From Desulfobulbaceae bacterium (lineage in GTDB: Bacteria; Desulfobacterota; Desulfobulbia; Desulfobulbales; Desulfobulbaceae), in the NCBI GenBank assembly GCA_011389815.1, contig JAABTP010000015.1, positions 1 through 46,713 of the forward strand: 46,713 nucleotides of DNA, read 5' to 3'. The translations under genes and the position numbers were made by a program. The notes under the pieces are model-generated. The model saw nothing but the letters and a program-made list of their open reading frames with translations. It had not been told where the DNA came from and searched no databases. Shown piece by piece: positions 8,793 to 17,050 of the stretch. Positions within the stretch are counted from its first letter, which is position 1. The number at the start of each line of letters is the position of its first letter.

Positions 8793-9065
8793 CTATCTAT
8801 CCTCTTTTCCATGCCAAATTCTGAGGATATACAAAGTCGTGCCACGTATCTCATACCGCACCACATAACGACCGAAAATCAGCTCCCGAATTTCTCCGGG
8901 AAACCCCTCAACTGGTCTTCCGATCTTCGGGGTATCCGTAAGATTGCTGATAGCTCCCCGCAGCCTTTTCGCCACCTGTTGTGCCGCTGTCGGATTATAC
9001 TTCGCAATAAATGCACGCAATCGTGCCAAGTCATTCAATGCAGCTTTGGAGAATTGCAGTTTCAT
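8793..9065 (-). CDS. RelE/ParE-family toxin
   Basis: 90 residues with the ParE/RelE pattern: an N-terminal strand and helix (LQFSKAALNDLARLRAFIAKYNP), then AAQQVAKRLRGAISNL, then GRPVEGFPGEIRELIFGRYVVRYEI and a last strand (TLYILRIWHGKEDR). The pattern GEIRELIFGRYVVRY is closest to the ParE branch, whose members poison DNA gyrase, but RelE-like mRNA cleavage cannot be excluded. Its start overlaps the antitoxin stop by four bases (ATGA). The length is normal and the toxin looks intact. Confidence 0.88.
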   Translation of the reverse strand: MKLQFSKAALNDLARLRAFIAKYNPTAAQQVAKRLRGAISNLTDTPKIGRPVEGFPGEIRELIFGRYVVRYEIRGTTLYILRIWHGKEDR

Positions 9066-9331
9066 TGGGGCGGTTCCGGCTCGTCTTCATCTCCCCAGCT
9101 TGCCAGCCAGCTCATAACCTCTTCACCCGCAACGACTCTGCCGCACTCAATATCTTCAAGGGCTTCCAAGGTCTCCTTATGTCGGCGGAGCTTTTTTTTC
9201 TCCTGTTCGACATACTGCGTCATGAGCATGCGGATCACATGGCTTAAGTTCATCTCGTGAGACGCAGCAACCGCCTCAAAATTCTTTTTTAATTCTTCTG
9301 GTACCCTTGCCCTTACCACAGCTGTTTTCAT
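9062..9331 (-). CDS. Ribbon-helix-helix antitoxin of the ParE-like toxin
   Basis: 89 residues. The N-terminus (MKTAVVRARVPEELKKNFEAVAASHEMNLSHVIRMLM) splits into the strand and two helices of a ribbon-helix-helix DNA-binding domain, as in RelB/DinJ/ParD proteins. The acidic C-terminus (ASWGDEDEPEPPQ) would cover the toxin. A strong GGAGG ribosome site precedes the ATG. A perfect palindrome lies immediately upstream and is the obvious operator. It is co-translated with the toxin through a four-base overlap. Confidence 0.85.
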   Translation of the reverse strand: MKTAVVRARVPEELKKNFEAVAASHEMNLSHVIRMLMTQYVEQEKKKLRRHKETLEALEDIECGRVVAGEEVMSWLASWGDEDEPEPPQ

Positions 9332-9345
9332 TATTTTACCTCCGT

Positions 9346-9364
9346 TGTTCTACATTGTAGAACA
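9346..9364 (-). promoter_or_regulatory. Perfect palindrome, predicted operator of the ParDE-like operon
   Basis: TGTTCTAC-ATT-GTAGAACA has two exact 8-base arms and a 3-base centre. It ends 15 bases before the antitoxin ATG and just upstream of its ribosome site. Position and symmetry fit binding by the ribbon-helix-helix antitoxin dimer. Confidence 0.7.
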
Positions 9365-9397
9365 TCAACAAGGGAAAGACAAGCCTTGTTGTTATGG

Positions 9398-9718
9398 TCA
9401 TTTTTTGTCATTCGTCCACTTCAACGAAACCTTAAAGGTGGCCTCACTGTCTGCGGAAGCAAAGACCACCCCGGTCTTGGCATTGAATTTCAACCCGAAC
9501 TCCAGCCCGATTTCATCCGGGGTATTCATCTCCTGAAAGGCCTTCAATACCACCTCAGCAGCCGGTTTAATCCGGGCCACTGCATCAACAAAACGAGATT
9601 CCGCCTGAAGTGGTTCACTCTCTCCGCCCCGGCTGACCCGCTGCATTTCAGCCTCAGAGACCTCGGCCTCCACATAGACCGGTTGGCCGTTCAATTCAAA
9701 TTCAATGAGTTTTTTCAT
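9398..9718 (-). CDS. Trypco1 (trypsin-co-occurring, CU044_2847-like) protein
   Basis: 106 residues from the ATG at 9718; a start at 9736 adds six residues but is less likely. The N-terminal strand pair (LIEFELNGQPVYVEAEV) is followed by a helix (FVDAVARIKPAAEVVLKAFQ). The hallmark C-terminal half has LEFGLKFNAKTGVVFAS and ATFKVSLKW. I recognise this as the Trypco1/CU044_2847 family, small proteins named for genomic association with trypsin-like and STAND components of predicted NTP-dependent conflict systems. Its biochemical role is not established. Its presence close to the trypsin-nSTAND-WD40 gene on the same strand fits that association exactly, although a ParDE-like pair lies between them. 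Confidence 0.8.
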   Translation of the reverse strand: MKKLIEFELNGQPVYVEAEVSEAEMQRVSRGGESEPLQAESRFVDAVARIKPAAEVVLKAFQEMNTPDEIGLEFGLKFNAKTGVVFASADSEATFKVSLKWTNDKK

Positions 9719-9760
9719 GGATATTTGTTCCCGCATCTACACGAACATGTATTTTGTATT

Positions 9761-9970
9761 TCACAATCTTTTTCTGATGTCGGCAATTACTTCGTTTGCA
9801 CTGCGTCCCTTGATGCCGTCAGTTTTATAGGCATCCAGGCGTCGGTCGAGTTCATTTTTTTGATCTCCCGTAAGGGATAATGCGGCCTGATCAGACGCTA
9901 TGCTGTCCCAAAGTTCTTCGACTAACCGGATTCTTTCAGATATCGGAAGCATGCGTAGTTTATCGGTCAT
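9761..9970 (-). CDS. Orphan addiction-module antitoxin
   Basis: 69 residues with the pattern of the putative addiction module component family: an N-terminal helix LPISERIRLVEELWDSIA, then LSLTGDQKNELDRRLDAYK, then a C-terminal helix SANEVIADIRKRL. Such antitoxins normally precede an overlapping RelE/ParE toxin, but the next gene downstream is Trypco1, so the toxin is absent here. It overlaps the end of the Cdd1-like gene by 11 bases and is probably transcribed with it and the YcaO gene. Confidence 0.8.
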   Translation of the reverse strand: MTDKLRMLPISERIRLVEELWDSIASDQAALSLTGDQKNELDRRLDAYKTDGIKGRSANEVIADIRKRL

Positions 9971-10286
9971 AGTCTTTCCTCAATGAAGTATTTTTAGTAT
10001 GTTGTAGCAGGATCATCCGCTCCTTCCTTTTAGCTGTAAAAGACCACCACGGGAGCGGCTCCCCGCCTTCCATAAAATGAATCACTGCCATAAACACATC
10101 AAGCACACAGGGATCATGTCTTGTCCCGGTTTGCGCACAGAGAAGATCATATAGCGCAACGGCATCCTGCCCGATGAGCTGCTGCGGCTGATTCATGCCA
10201 ATGGCCTGGAGATCGGCTGCCATCTTCTTGCCAATGTTTGGTAGCTCTTCAAGGCGGGTAACGGTTGCTCTGTCAGGATTTTTCAT
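9960..10286 (-). CDS. Cdd1-family helix-hairpin-helix protein
   Basis: 108 residues. The N-terminal half has a helix-hairpin-helix (LEELPNIGKKMAADLQAIGM), then ALYDLLCAQTG and the signature RHDPCVLDVFMAVIHFMEG, with PWWSFTAKRK near the end. This is the Cdd1 ('pathogenicity locus', mitomycin-resistance-like) family. A nucleic-acid-binding role is expected from the fold, but the function is not established. The start overlaps the stop of the YcaO-TPR gene by four bases (ATGA) and the 3' end overlaps the antitoxin gene, so the three form a tight transcription unit. Confidence 0.85.
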   Translation of the reverse strand: MKNPDRATVTRLEELPNIGKKMAADLQAIGMNQPQQLIGQDAVALYDLLCAQTGTRHDPCVLDVFMAVIHFMEGGEPLPWWSFTAKRKERMILLQHTKNTSLRKDYDR

Positions 10287-12037
10287 GTCCCTGTATCTGC
10301 TGCCAACAGCAAGGCCAGATTCTCCGTAGCAAAGGTAATACTGGGATCCTGTCCCAAGGCGATTTGATAATTGGTGATGGCCTCTTGGTTGCGCCCAAGC
10401 CGCTGTTGATTCAGGGCCAGGTTAGCGTAGTCAATGGAAGAGACCGGGTTCAACTGCACTGCCCGTTGAAAATGATGAACAGCCTGTTCAAAACGATCTG
10501 CCTTATAATGACATACCCCGAGGATATTATGGATATCCGGGCGTTCTTCATCACAAGCCAGCCCCTGCTCCAGGATGGGCACAGCCTCCTCAAAGCGTCC
10601 CAGATCACGGAGACAGCTGCCGAGATAGGAATACAGATAGGGCTTATCCTCTTCATTGGGCTGCATGGTCAGGGCCTGCTGAAAATGAGCCAAGGCCGGT
10701 TCCACCATGTTTTGATCGTAACAATTGCGTCCTCTATAGAACTCCAGATAATAGGCATCAGGGAGCTGTTGCTGCATTTCTGCCAGCTTGACTTCCAGTT
10801 CATCAGGGGCCAGGAGATCTGCTGCCAATTTGGCTGCAAACAGAGGCGCATCACCCGAGGCAGCACGTTCCCGGAAATGGGCACCAGGGATTATGGTGTA
10901 GGCAGTGGGGATCTGGAGGTCTGGATGCATGGTATTGACCATCAGAACCTCCATGTCGATCTTCTTCAATGCATCAAGGCTGTTTTGCAATTCCTCAAGC
11001 ATGTCATCCGCATCAACCTGGGGCAGTTGGTCAATACTGACGGTCTGTTCAGGGGTAAAGAGATAATCCACTTCATCCAGACTGAGTGGTTTGGGCAGGC
11101 CCGAGGCTACATAATTAGAACCAGATTCAAAATCACCAGCCAGCTGGGCCACCTCGGTCAGGGCACGGATCAGGGCTTTATTTGCATCCGGCGTGGTGCC
11201 CGCTGTATAGACCAGTTCACTTTTTGCCGGGAAGGTGGCAGGATCCCAGGCCAGAGCAGCTACAGTTGGGATACCGGTATCCAGAGAGAAATCATTGACC
11301 TGTAATGTGATACCGTTATGTCTGAATTTTTCGACCAAGGTCCGGGCCACCGGATCAATCACTGTGTCCAGATCAATGGTCGGGGTACGGAGTTTTTTGT
11401 GGGCAACCACCGCACAGACATGGCGTTCCACCACCTCAGAGATCCCCTGCAGGACTGCTTCTTCAATGGTGTTACCAGCACAGGGGCCGTTGAATTCATT
11501 GATGGCATAAAACCAGGAGAAAGGCACCAAGACATCCTCATCCCTGGTGATGTTTCTGGCCCAGGTCCAGCGTAGGGGCAGCCCGATTAGCAGTTGTTCC
11601 AATTCTTCCGGGCTACGCTGTTCATCATGGACAGACTGGAGCAGGGAAGAGATCGGCAGAACCGGATAGCTAGCCTCTTGCATGGTGGGGTAGTCACCGC
11701 TGATGAAATTATCTGCATTTTTGAGAAAGGAAAAAAAGCTGAAGCGTTCAGCAAGCTCCATGCAGGCACTGGCTCTGGATTGTTCAGGCGTGGACCCCTT
11801 GCCCATCTGTTTCTTGGTGCCAATGGTTGCCAGGGCATCCTTGCCGCAAACACTAAAGAAGACCGGGATATCCAGTCTGCCAGTATCAATCCGTTTCACC
11901 TCTTTCAGGATATCCAGACCTGTGGCCTTCAGACGTTGGTGAAAACGTTCCACGGTCTGTTCAGGGGTGCAGGCTTTGTCCTGATCATAGGTATATTCTT
12001 TCAGGCAACTGTGCAAGCGGATGGTATTTTTTTCCAT
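10283..12037 (-). CDS. YcaO-domain protein with C-terminal TPR repeats
   Basis: 584 residues. Residues 1-400 are a YcaO domain. The conserved nucleotide-binding Glu residues sit in SRASACMELAERFS (Glu94, Glu97), with a second Glu motif in GISEVVERHVCAVV. Residues about 415-575 hold TPR repeats such as YSYLGSCLRDLGRFEEAVPI and ANLALNQQRLGRNQEAI. YcaO enzymes use ATP to activate peptide backbone amides (azolines, thioamides, amidines), often with a partner protein. No precursor peptide, dehydrogenase or TfuA gene is visible nearby, so a RiPP role is not supported. This YcaO-TPR form is common as a stand-alone gene in Desulfobacterota as far as I recall; the substrate is unknown. Confidence 0.85.
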   Translation of the reverse strand: MEKNTIRLHSCLKEYTYDQDKACTPEQTVERFHQRLKATGLDILKEVKRIDTGRLDIPVFFSVCGKDALATIGTKKQMGKGSTPEQSRASACMELAERFSFFSFLKNADNFISGDYPTMQEASYPVLPISSLLQSVHDEQRSPEELEQLLIGLPLRWTWARNITRDEDVLVPFSWFYAINEFNGPCAGNTIEEAVLQGISEVVERHVCAVVAHKKLRTPTIDLDTVIDPVARTLVEKFRHNGITLQVNDFSLDTGIPTVAALAWDPATFPAKSELVYTAGTTPDANKALIRALTEVAQLAGDFESGSNYVASGLPKPLSLDEVDYLFTPEQTVSIDQLPQVDADDMLEELQNSLDALKKIDMEVLMVNTMHPDLQIPTAYTIIPGAHFRERAASGDAPLFAAKLAADLLAPDELEVKLAEMQQQLPDAYYLEFYRGRNCYDQNMVEPALAHFQQALTMQPNEEDKPYLYSYLGSCLRDLGRFEEAVPILEQGLACDEERPDIHNILGVCHYKADRFEQAVHHFQRAVQLNPVSSIDYANLALNQQRLGRNQEAITNYQIALGQDPSITFATENLALLLAADTGT

Positions 12038-12106
12038 TTGTCTTTCTCAGAAAATATGAGTAGATGGTATATATTTTTTATTCTGGCTTAATTTGGTAGC
12101 CACACA

Positions 12107-12595
12107 TCAAAACGATAATGCTGCGATTCGGTCATACCATGATTCTCCGTGGGGGTGCAAGGTGCAGGTCCTTGTTGTTGCATCAACGGCTTCGAGAAAG
12201 AGATCCAGCCGCTCCCTGGGCTGAAGGCTTCCCAATCTGTCCGGCCATTCGATAACAGTCAGGCCAGGGCTGTTGATATAATCAGCCAGGCCTGCTCCTT
12301 CTATATCCTCTTCTCCAGCCAGGCGGTAGCAGTCCATATGAAAGAGGGAAAGACGACCAGAATACTCGTGCATCAGAGCAAAAGAAGGACTGGAGACGTA
12401 CTGGTCTTCTGGTACGTCCAGGCCTTGGGCGATGGATTGGGTCAGGGTGGTTTTCCCTACCCCCAGATCTCCATGAAGGAGGATGACATCGCCTTTTTGG
12501 GCGAGTTGGCCCAACTGTTGGCCCAAAGCGGCTGTTGCTGTGCTGTCTTGTAGGGTATGCGTAATGTTATGTTGCAAAAAGGGTTCAGTGTGCAT
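12107..12595 (-). CDS. tsaE: tRNA threonylcarbamoyladenosine biosynthesis ATPase TsaE
   Basis: 162 residues. Walker A is GDLGVGKT (42-49), followed by the family signature SSPSFALMHEYSGRLSLFHMD and CYRLAGEEDIEGAGLADYI, then VIEWPDRLG. TsaE is the ATPase that recycles the TsaD-TsaB complex, which makes t6A37 on ANN-decoding tRNAs. The start codon overlaps the stop of the solute-binding protein gene (TAATG), so the two are translationally coupled even though their functions are unrelated. Length and motifs are normal. Confidence 0.93.
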   Translation of the reverse strand: MHTEPFLQHNITHTLQDSTATAALGQQLGQLAQKGDVILLHGDLGVGKTTLTQSIAQGLDVPEDQYVSSPSFALMHEYSGRLSLFHMDCYRLAGEEDIEGAGLADYINSPGLTVIEWPDRLGSLQPRERLDLFLEAVDATTRTCTLHPHGESWYDRIAALSF

Positions 12596-14445
12596 TAGTC
12601 TTTTTCAAACCACCAGGTATAAAGCAAATCATAGGGATTGTAGTACAGTGGAAGCTGTTTGGGTTGTTTGAACCTGGAAGAAAAGGTCAGGCGGTGATAG
12701 GCCAGATACCAATTCGGCACCACATAATAGCCATACCAGAGCACCCGATCCAGGGCCTTGCAGGCTGCTGTCAGCTCTTCCCGGGTTTCAGCATAGATCA
12801 AAGCATCGACCAGACTATCGACAACTGGTGATTGAATGCCTGCCAGGTTGGCAGAACCGTTCCGGGAGGCCGCAGCAGAAGTCCATTTATCGCGCTGTTC
12901 ATTGCCTGGTGATTGTGACTGACTAAAGACATACACCGTCATATCAAAGTCAAAGTTTTTGAGACGATCCGTATACAGGGCCGGGTCAATGGTGCGATAG
13001 CTTGCCTTGACACCCAGCTTCCGCAAGTTTTTTACATAGGGGGCCATGACCCGCTCAAACGAAGCACTGGAAAGAAGGATCTCAAACTCGAAATGTTGTT
13101 TACCATCTGCAGAGGTTAGAACACCGTCTTTCACCTTCCATCCCTGTTCTGTCAGGAGTTTTTGAGCCTGACGAAGATTGCTGCGCAGACTGTTGGGAGG
13201 CGTGGTTGTTGGCGGGGTCAGCGGTGTGGTAAAGACCTCGGGCGGAAGAGCTTCTGGATATTTTTCTTTGAGAGGGTTAAGGAGTTTCAGTTCCGCTTCA
13301 CTGGGCAACCCGGTTGCTGCCAGTTCAGAGTTACTGAAATAGGAGTTTGATCTGGTATATTGATTAAAAAAGAGGGCATTATTGGTCCATTCAAAGTCAA
13401 AGGCCAATCCCAGGGCCTGACGTACCTGACGGTTTTTAAAAAGTTCTTTTCGTGTATTAAAGACAAAGCCCTGCATGCCTTGGTTGTTTTTATGGGCAAA
13501 AGTTTTTTTGACCAGTTTTCCTTGGTCGTACGGGCGTCCCACCAGATCGCGTTCCCATTGCTTGGCAATGTTAACCGGCATAAAATCAAACTCCCCTGCT
13601 TTAAGGGCTTCTAAGCTGACGATTTGATCCTTAAAGTATTTTACGCTAATACTATTATAGTTGAACATACCTCTACGGGTGGGATGGTCTGTGGCCCAGT
13701 ACTGGGGATTGCGTTCATAGGTAATAGATTTCCCTGGATTAACCCCTTTAACAATATAGGGGCCACTGCCAATGGGCGGCAGCATGGGGCCTGCTTTATT
13801 CTCAGTACCAAAGCCATGCTCTGTATAGAATTTTTTACTCAACACCGGTATTTGTGCGGCTATCATATGGAGTTCTCTGTTGGGCCGACTAAAAAGAAAA
13901 CGGATTTTGCCTTGTTTTTTATCTTCTATTTTTGCTTCACTGATATCCTGATAATACATCTGGTAAAAGGGGTGGGCAAGGTCGGATTTCAGCGTATCAA
14001 GAGAAAACTTGACATCTTCTACCGTTATTGGGGTGCCGTCGGAAAAACGGGCCTTTTCATTCAGGGTAAAGAGGACGGATTTCTTATCTGCTGCCAGCTC
14101 AATATCCTTGGCAATCAGGCCATAGGCAGCAAAAGGTTCATCCAGGCTGGCTACAGCCAGGGGCTCAAAGATCAAGCTCTTTTCGTACCCATACAAACCA
14201 AAGGCTTCTGTGCCTTTCAGGGTAAAGGGATTCATCTTGTCAAAGCTGCCCAAGGCGTGTAAGGTCAGCAGTCCTCCTTTTTTTGCTTCTGAATCGACAT
14301 AATCAAAATGGTCAAATCCGGCAGAGTATTTCAACGAGCCATCAAGGGACACTCCGTGGGCTGCATAGGTGCTCCTCGGGATGAGCAAGGCAACAAAGGC
14401 GGAACAGAGGGCCAAGGTGAGGAAAATTTTTTTTAATAAGTGCAT
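12595..14445 (-). CDS. Periplasmic family 5 solute-binding protein (YejA-like)
   Basis: 616 residues with a signal peptide ending near STYAAHG. The body has the SBP_bac_5 pattern: ARFSDGTPITVEDVKFSLDT, GSGPYIVKG, NPQYWA, and the C-terminal YEILLSS-like and WYGYYVVPNWYLAYHRL segments. The long form with a VDSEAKKGG motif near the N-terminus resembles the YejA subfamily, which feeds peptide or microcin-C-type ABC importers. No permease or ATPase genes are adjacent, so the partner transporter is encoded elsewhere. The ligand is not predictable beyond an oligopeptide-like compound. Confidence 0.88.
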   Translation of the reverse strand: MHLLKKIFLTLALCSAFVALLIPRSTYAAHGVSLDGSLKYSAGFDHFDYVDSEAKKGGLLTLHALGSFDKMNPFTLKGTEAFGLYGYEKSLIFEPLAVASLDEPFAAYGLIAKDIELAADKKSVLFTLNEKARFSDGTPITVEDVKFSLDTLKSDLAHPFYQMYYQDISEAKIEDKKQGKIRFLFSRPNRELHMIAAQIPVLSKKFYTEHGFGTENKAGPMLPPIGSGPYIVKGVNPGKSITYERNPQYWATDHPTRRGMFNYNSISVKYFKDQIVSLEALKAGEFDFMPVNIAKQWERDLVGRPYDQGKLVKKTFAHKNNQGMQGFVFNTRKELFKNRQVRQALGLAFDFEWTNNALFFNQYTRSNSYFSNSELAATGLPSEAELKLLNPLKEKYPEALPPEVFTTPLTPPTTTPPNSLRSNLRQAQKLLTEQGWKVKDGVLTSADGKQHFEFEILLSSASFERVMAPYVKNLRKLGVKASYRTIDPALYTDRLKNFDFDMTVYVFSQSQSPGNEQRDKWTSAAASRNGSANLAGIQSPVVDSLVDALIYAETREELTAACKALDRVLWYGYYVVPNWYLAYHRLTFSSRFKQPKQLPLYYNPYDLLYTWWFEKD

Positions 14446-14489
14446 AATCCGTTTACTGAAGAAAAATATTAAGGTTTAATTGGAGACCA

Positions 14490-14585
14490 ATGAACGATCA
14501 TAATCGAAATTGGTTAAGAGAACAAGTTTTGTCCGGCTCTTCTTCTTATGAAGCAGGTAGAAAGTCTCCTGCAAGAACATCGTGA
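14490..14585 (+). CDS. 31-residue leader ORF coupled to the glycosyltransferase
   Basis: ATG at 14490 preceded by GGAG at 14482-14485. It encodes 31 residues starting MNDHNRNWLREQVL and ending with TGA at 14583-14585. That stop overlaps the GTG start of the following gene (GTGA). The downstream gene has no ribosome site of its own, so translation of this short ORF probably delivers ribosomes to it. The peptide is polar and I recognise no homologue. It could be a regulatory leader or simply a coupling device. Confidence 0.5.
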   Translation: MNDHNRNWLREQVLSGSSSYEAGRKSPARTS

Positions 14586-16159
14586 TACTTTCCCGAACAA
14601 CACAGGAGGCACAGTATATTCGGTTGACCTGGCTGGTTCTTGGACTGGGGCTGATTGTTCGCTTATGTATGAGTGGGCAGTTTCTCCTGGCCCCGGATGA
14701 GGCCTATTATTGGCAATGGAGTCGTTATCTTGCCCTTGGGTATCATGATCATCCCCCCATGATAGCCTGGGCAATTTGGTTGGCAACCCAGCTTCTTGGT
14801 CATACAGAATTTGCTGTCCGGTTGCCAACGGTGCTTGCCCTTGCCTTTGCCTCTGTCTATCTCTGTTTGCTTGCACGGTATTGGTTTTCCTGGCAAACAG
14901 CCTTGCAAGTTGCACTACTGAGCCAGGGCGTCTTATTAATGACAGGGTCTGCTCTGATCGCCACACCGGATGGTATGTTGCTCCTGTGCTGGGCCGCAGC
15001 CTGTTATCATGCAGCCCGTGCTGTTGAGCGTGATACCCTGTTGCAATGGTTATTGACCGGTATCTGGTTCGGCTTGGGTATGCTTACCAAGTATACCATG
15101 TTGCTTTTCCTGCCTTCGCTCTTTTTTGCGATAGTGTTTACCACAGCTTATCGGCAGCGGCTGTTGAGCATCCGGCCTTGGTTAGGATTGGTAGTCGGCT
15201 GTATGCTCTTTACCCCGGTGATTCTCTGGAACATGGAGAACAATTGGGTGACCTTTCGCCATGTGCTTTTTCAGGGTGGTGGACAGGGAGGTGGAGATCA
15301 AGGCCCTTTCTTCACACTGTCCTTTCTCCCTGAGTTTTTTGGGGCTCAGGCAGCCTTGGTTTCTCCGCTGATTTTTTTATGTATCCTTGCTGGTTGGGTA
15401 AAAGGATGGGCAGGGAATCAGCTGCCCAGGGCACAGGCGTCCTTTCTTATCTGGATGTCTTTGACCACATTTTTGGTATTTACCCTGCTGGCTCTGCATG
15501 TCCGTATCTATGGTAACTGGCCAGCTCCAGCCTATCTGACAGCCTTTGTTTTGATTGCTGCGCTGTATAATAGTCCAGGGCAGGCGAGGAAAACAGGGCA
15601 GAAAGTTTCACGTTATTATTTATGGTGGTTTGGGCTGGGCCTGAGCTTTGTGGCTTCAATGCTTATTATGGCTCAGTTGCTGTATCCGGTCCTGCCGCTC
15701 AGGGCAGAGTTAGATCGGGCTGCCCAGGAGACCAGGGGCTGGGATACCTTGGGAGAGCTTGTTGATAAGGAAGTGCAAGGCATGCCACAACCTGATGAAA
15801 CCTTTGTCTTCGGGCTTCGTTATCAGTTTGCCAGTGAGCTAGCCTTTTATATGCAGGAGCAACCGCATACGGTCTCTATTAATCGTTGGTCCAGGCCCAA
15901 TGTCTATGATTTTTGGTTTCAGGATGAGATGTTGCTTGGACAGGATGCTGTTGGGATTTTTGAGCATGAACCCGTGATCACGGTTTTGCCTGAGGTTTTT
16001 GAACGGGTGGATCCGGTGGAGCCGGTCACGATTAAACGCACAGGTCCTTGGTTTGGTGAGGAGAAGCTGCATACCTTATATCTGGCCCGTTGCTATGGCT
16101 TTAAAGGCGGGTTGGCCTGGATTCCCAAAAATCCTGCTGATGTCCGGGCAGTGCAATAA
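14582..16159 (+). CDS. GT39/ArnT-like integral membrane glycosyltransferase
   Basis: 525 residues with about ten membrane segments. The N-terminal periplasmic loop has the family's catalytic acidic motif in LAPDEAYYWQWSRYLALGYHD; this matches ArnT/PMT-type (GT-C) enzymes that use polyprenyl-phosphate sugars. A second landmark is LTKYTMLLFLPS. The C-terminal 150 residues are a soluble periplasmic domain. The start is a GTG at 14582 because a stop lies in frame at 14558-14560 and no ATG follows soon. It is probably coupled to the leader ORF. uppP follows 56 bases downstream, which places the enzyme in undecaprenyl-carrier-dependent envelope glycosylation, perhaps lipid A or glycan modification. 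Confidence 0.85.
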   Translation: MILSRTTQEAQYIRLTWLVLGLGLIVRLCMSGQFLLAPDEAYYWQWSRYLALGYHDHPPMIAWAIWLATQLLGHTEFAVRLPTVLALAFASVYLCLLARYWFSWQTALQVALLSQGVLLMTGSALIATPDGMLLLCWAAACYHAARAVERDTLLQWLLTGIWFGLGMLTKYTMLLFLPSLFFAIVFTTAYRQRLLSIRPWLGLVVGCMLFTPVILWNMENNWVTFRHVLFQGGGQGGGDQGPFFTLSFLPEFFGAQAALVSPLIFLCILAGWVKGWAGNQLPRAQASFLIWMSLTTFLVFTLLALHVRIYGNWPAPAYLTAFVLIAALYNSPGQARKTGQKVSRYYLWWFGLGLSFVASMLIMAQLLYPVLPLRAELDRAAQETRGWDTLGELVDKEVQGMPQPDETFVFGLRYQFASELAFYMQEQPHTVSINRWSRPNVYDFWFQDEMLLGQDAVGIFEHEPVITVLPEVFERVDPVEPVTIKRTGPWFGEEKLHTLYLARCYGFKGGLAWIPKNPADVRAVQ

Positions 16160-16215
16160 TAAGGAAAGTTTTGTAAAATCATTTTGTTATATTGTAAAAT
16201 ATTAAGAGGAAAAGG

Positions 16216-17028
16216 ATGACATTTTTGCAGGCAATTATTCTTGGTATTGTGCAGGGACTCACTGAGTTTATCCCGGTCTCCAGTTCTGGTCACCTGGTGT
16301 TAGTGCCTCATTTTTTGGGCTGGCAGTTTGCCAAGGAGCAGGCCTTTATTTTTGATGTCCTTGTTCAATGGGGAACCCTGTTTTCTGTTTTTATTTATTT
16401 CTGGAAAGATCTCACAATAATTGGTACGGCCTTTGTACAGGGTATTATGCAGAGAACGCCCTTTGTTGACCCGGATTCGCGGATGGGCTGGTATCTTATC
16501 ATCGCAACTCTGCCAACAGTGATCTTTGGTTTATTGGGCAAGGATCTGATTGAGTACGCCTTTGCCAGTGCCAGGATGACAGGGTACTTTCTTTTTCTGA
16601 CAGCAATCGTACTGGTTATTGCTGAAACCACAGGGCGGCGAAACCGTTCTATGGAAGAGATGAGTTGGTTGGATAGCCTCCTGATTGGTTTTTCTCAGGT
16701 ACTTGCCTTGCTGCCTGGTGTTTCTCGTTCCGGGGCAACCATTGCAGGTGGAATGACCCGTAACCTGGATCGATCCGCAGCAGCCCGCTTTTCCTTTTTA
16801 ATGTCTGTACCTATCATGGTGGGGGCTGGAGCGTTGGCCCTGAAAGACTTGGCAGAATTGCCCGCTGTCCATGACTTCCTCCTCCCCTTGCTTGCAGGTT
16901 TTTTGGCAGCCCTGATTTCCGGTTATATCGCTATCCGCTGGTTAATTGCCTATCTCAGTAAACATTCCCTGTATGTCTTTGCAGGGTATTGTACTGTACT
17001 CGGCCTGATCGTTATTCTGACATCCTGA
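16216..17028 (+). CDS. uppP: Undecaprenyl-diphosphatase
   Basis: 270 residues, about eight membrane helices. The two signature motifs are present: GLTEFIPVSSSGH near the N-terminus (residues 14-26) and PGVSRSGATIAGG near residue 170. UppP (BacA) removes a phosphate from undecaprenyl diphosphate so that the lipid carrier can be reused for peptidoglycan and other envelope polymers; it also gives low-level bacitracin resistance. GAGG-AAAAGG precedes the ATG. It sits between a GT-C glycosyltransferase and epmA, and the first of these shares the same lipid carrier. Confidence 0.95.
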   Translation: MTFLQAIILGIVQGLTEFIPVSSSGHLVLVPHFLGWQFAKEQAFIFDVLVQWGTLFSVFIYFWKDLTIIGTAFVQGIMQRTPFVDPDSRMGWYLIIATLPTVIFGLLGKDLIEYAFASARMTGYFLFLTAIVLVIAETTGRRNRSMEEMSWLDSLLIGFSQVLALLPGVSRSGATIAGGMTRNLDRSAAARFSFLMSVPIMVGAGALALKDLAELPAVHDFLLPLLAGFLAALISGYIAIRWLIAYLSKHSLYVFAGYCTVLGLIVILTS

Positions 17029-17050
17029 GCGGAGAAAGCAAGAGAGAATT

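Noticed and set aside
10265..11305. 346-codon open frame on the plus strand
   Set aside because: Antisense to the YcaO-TPR gene; Cys- and Leu-rich shadow translation.
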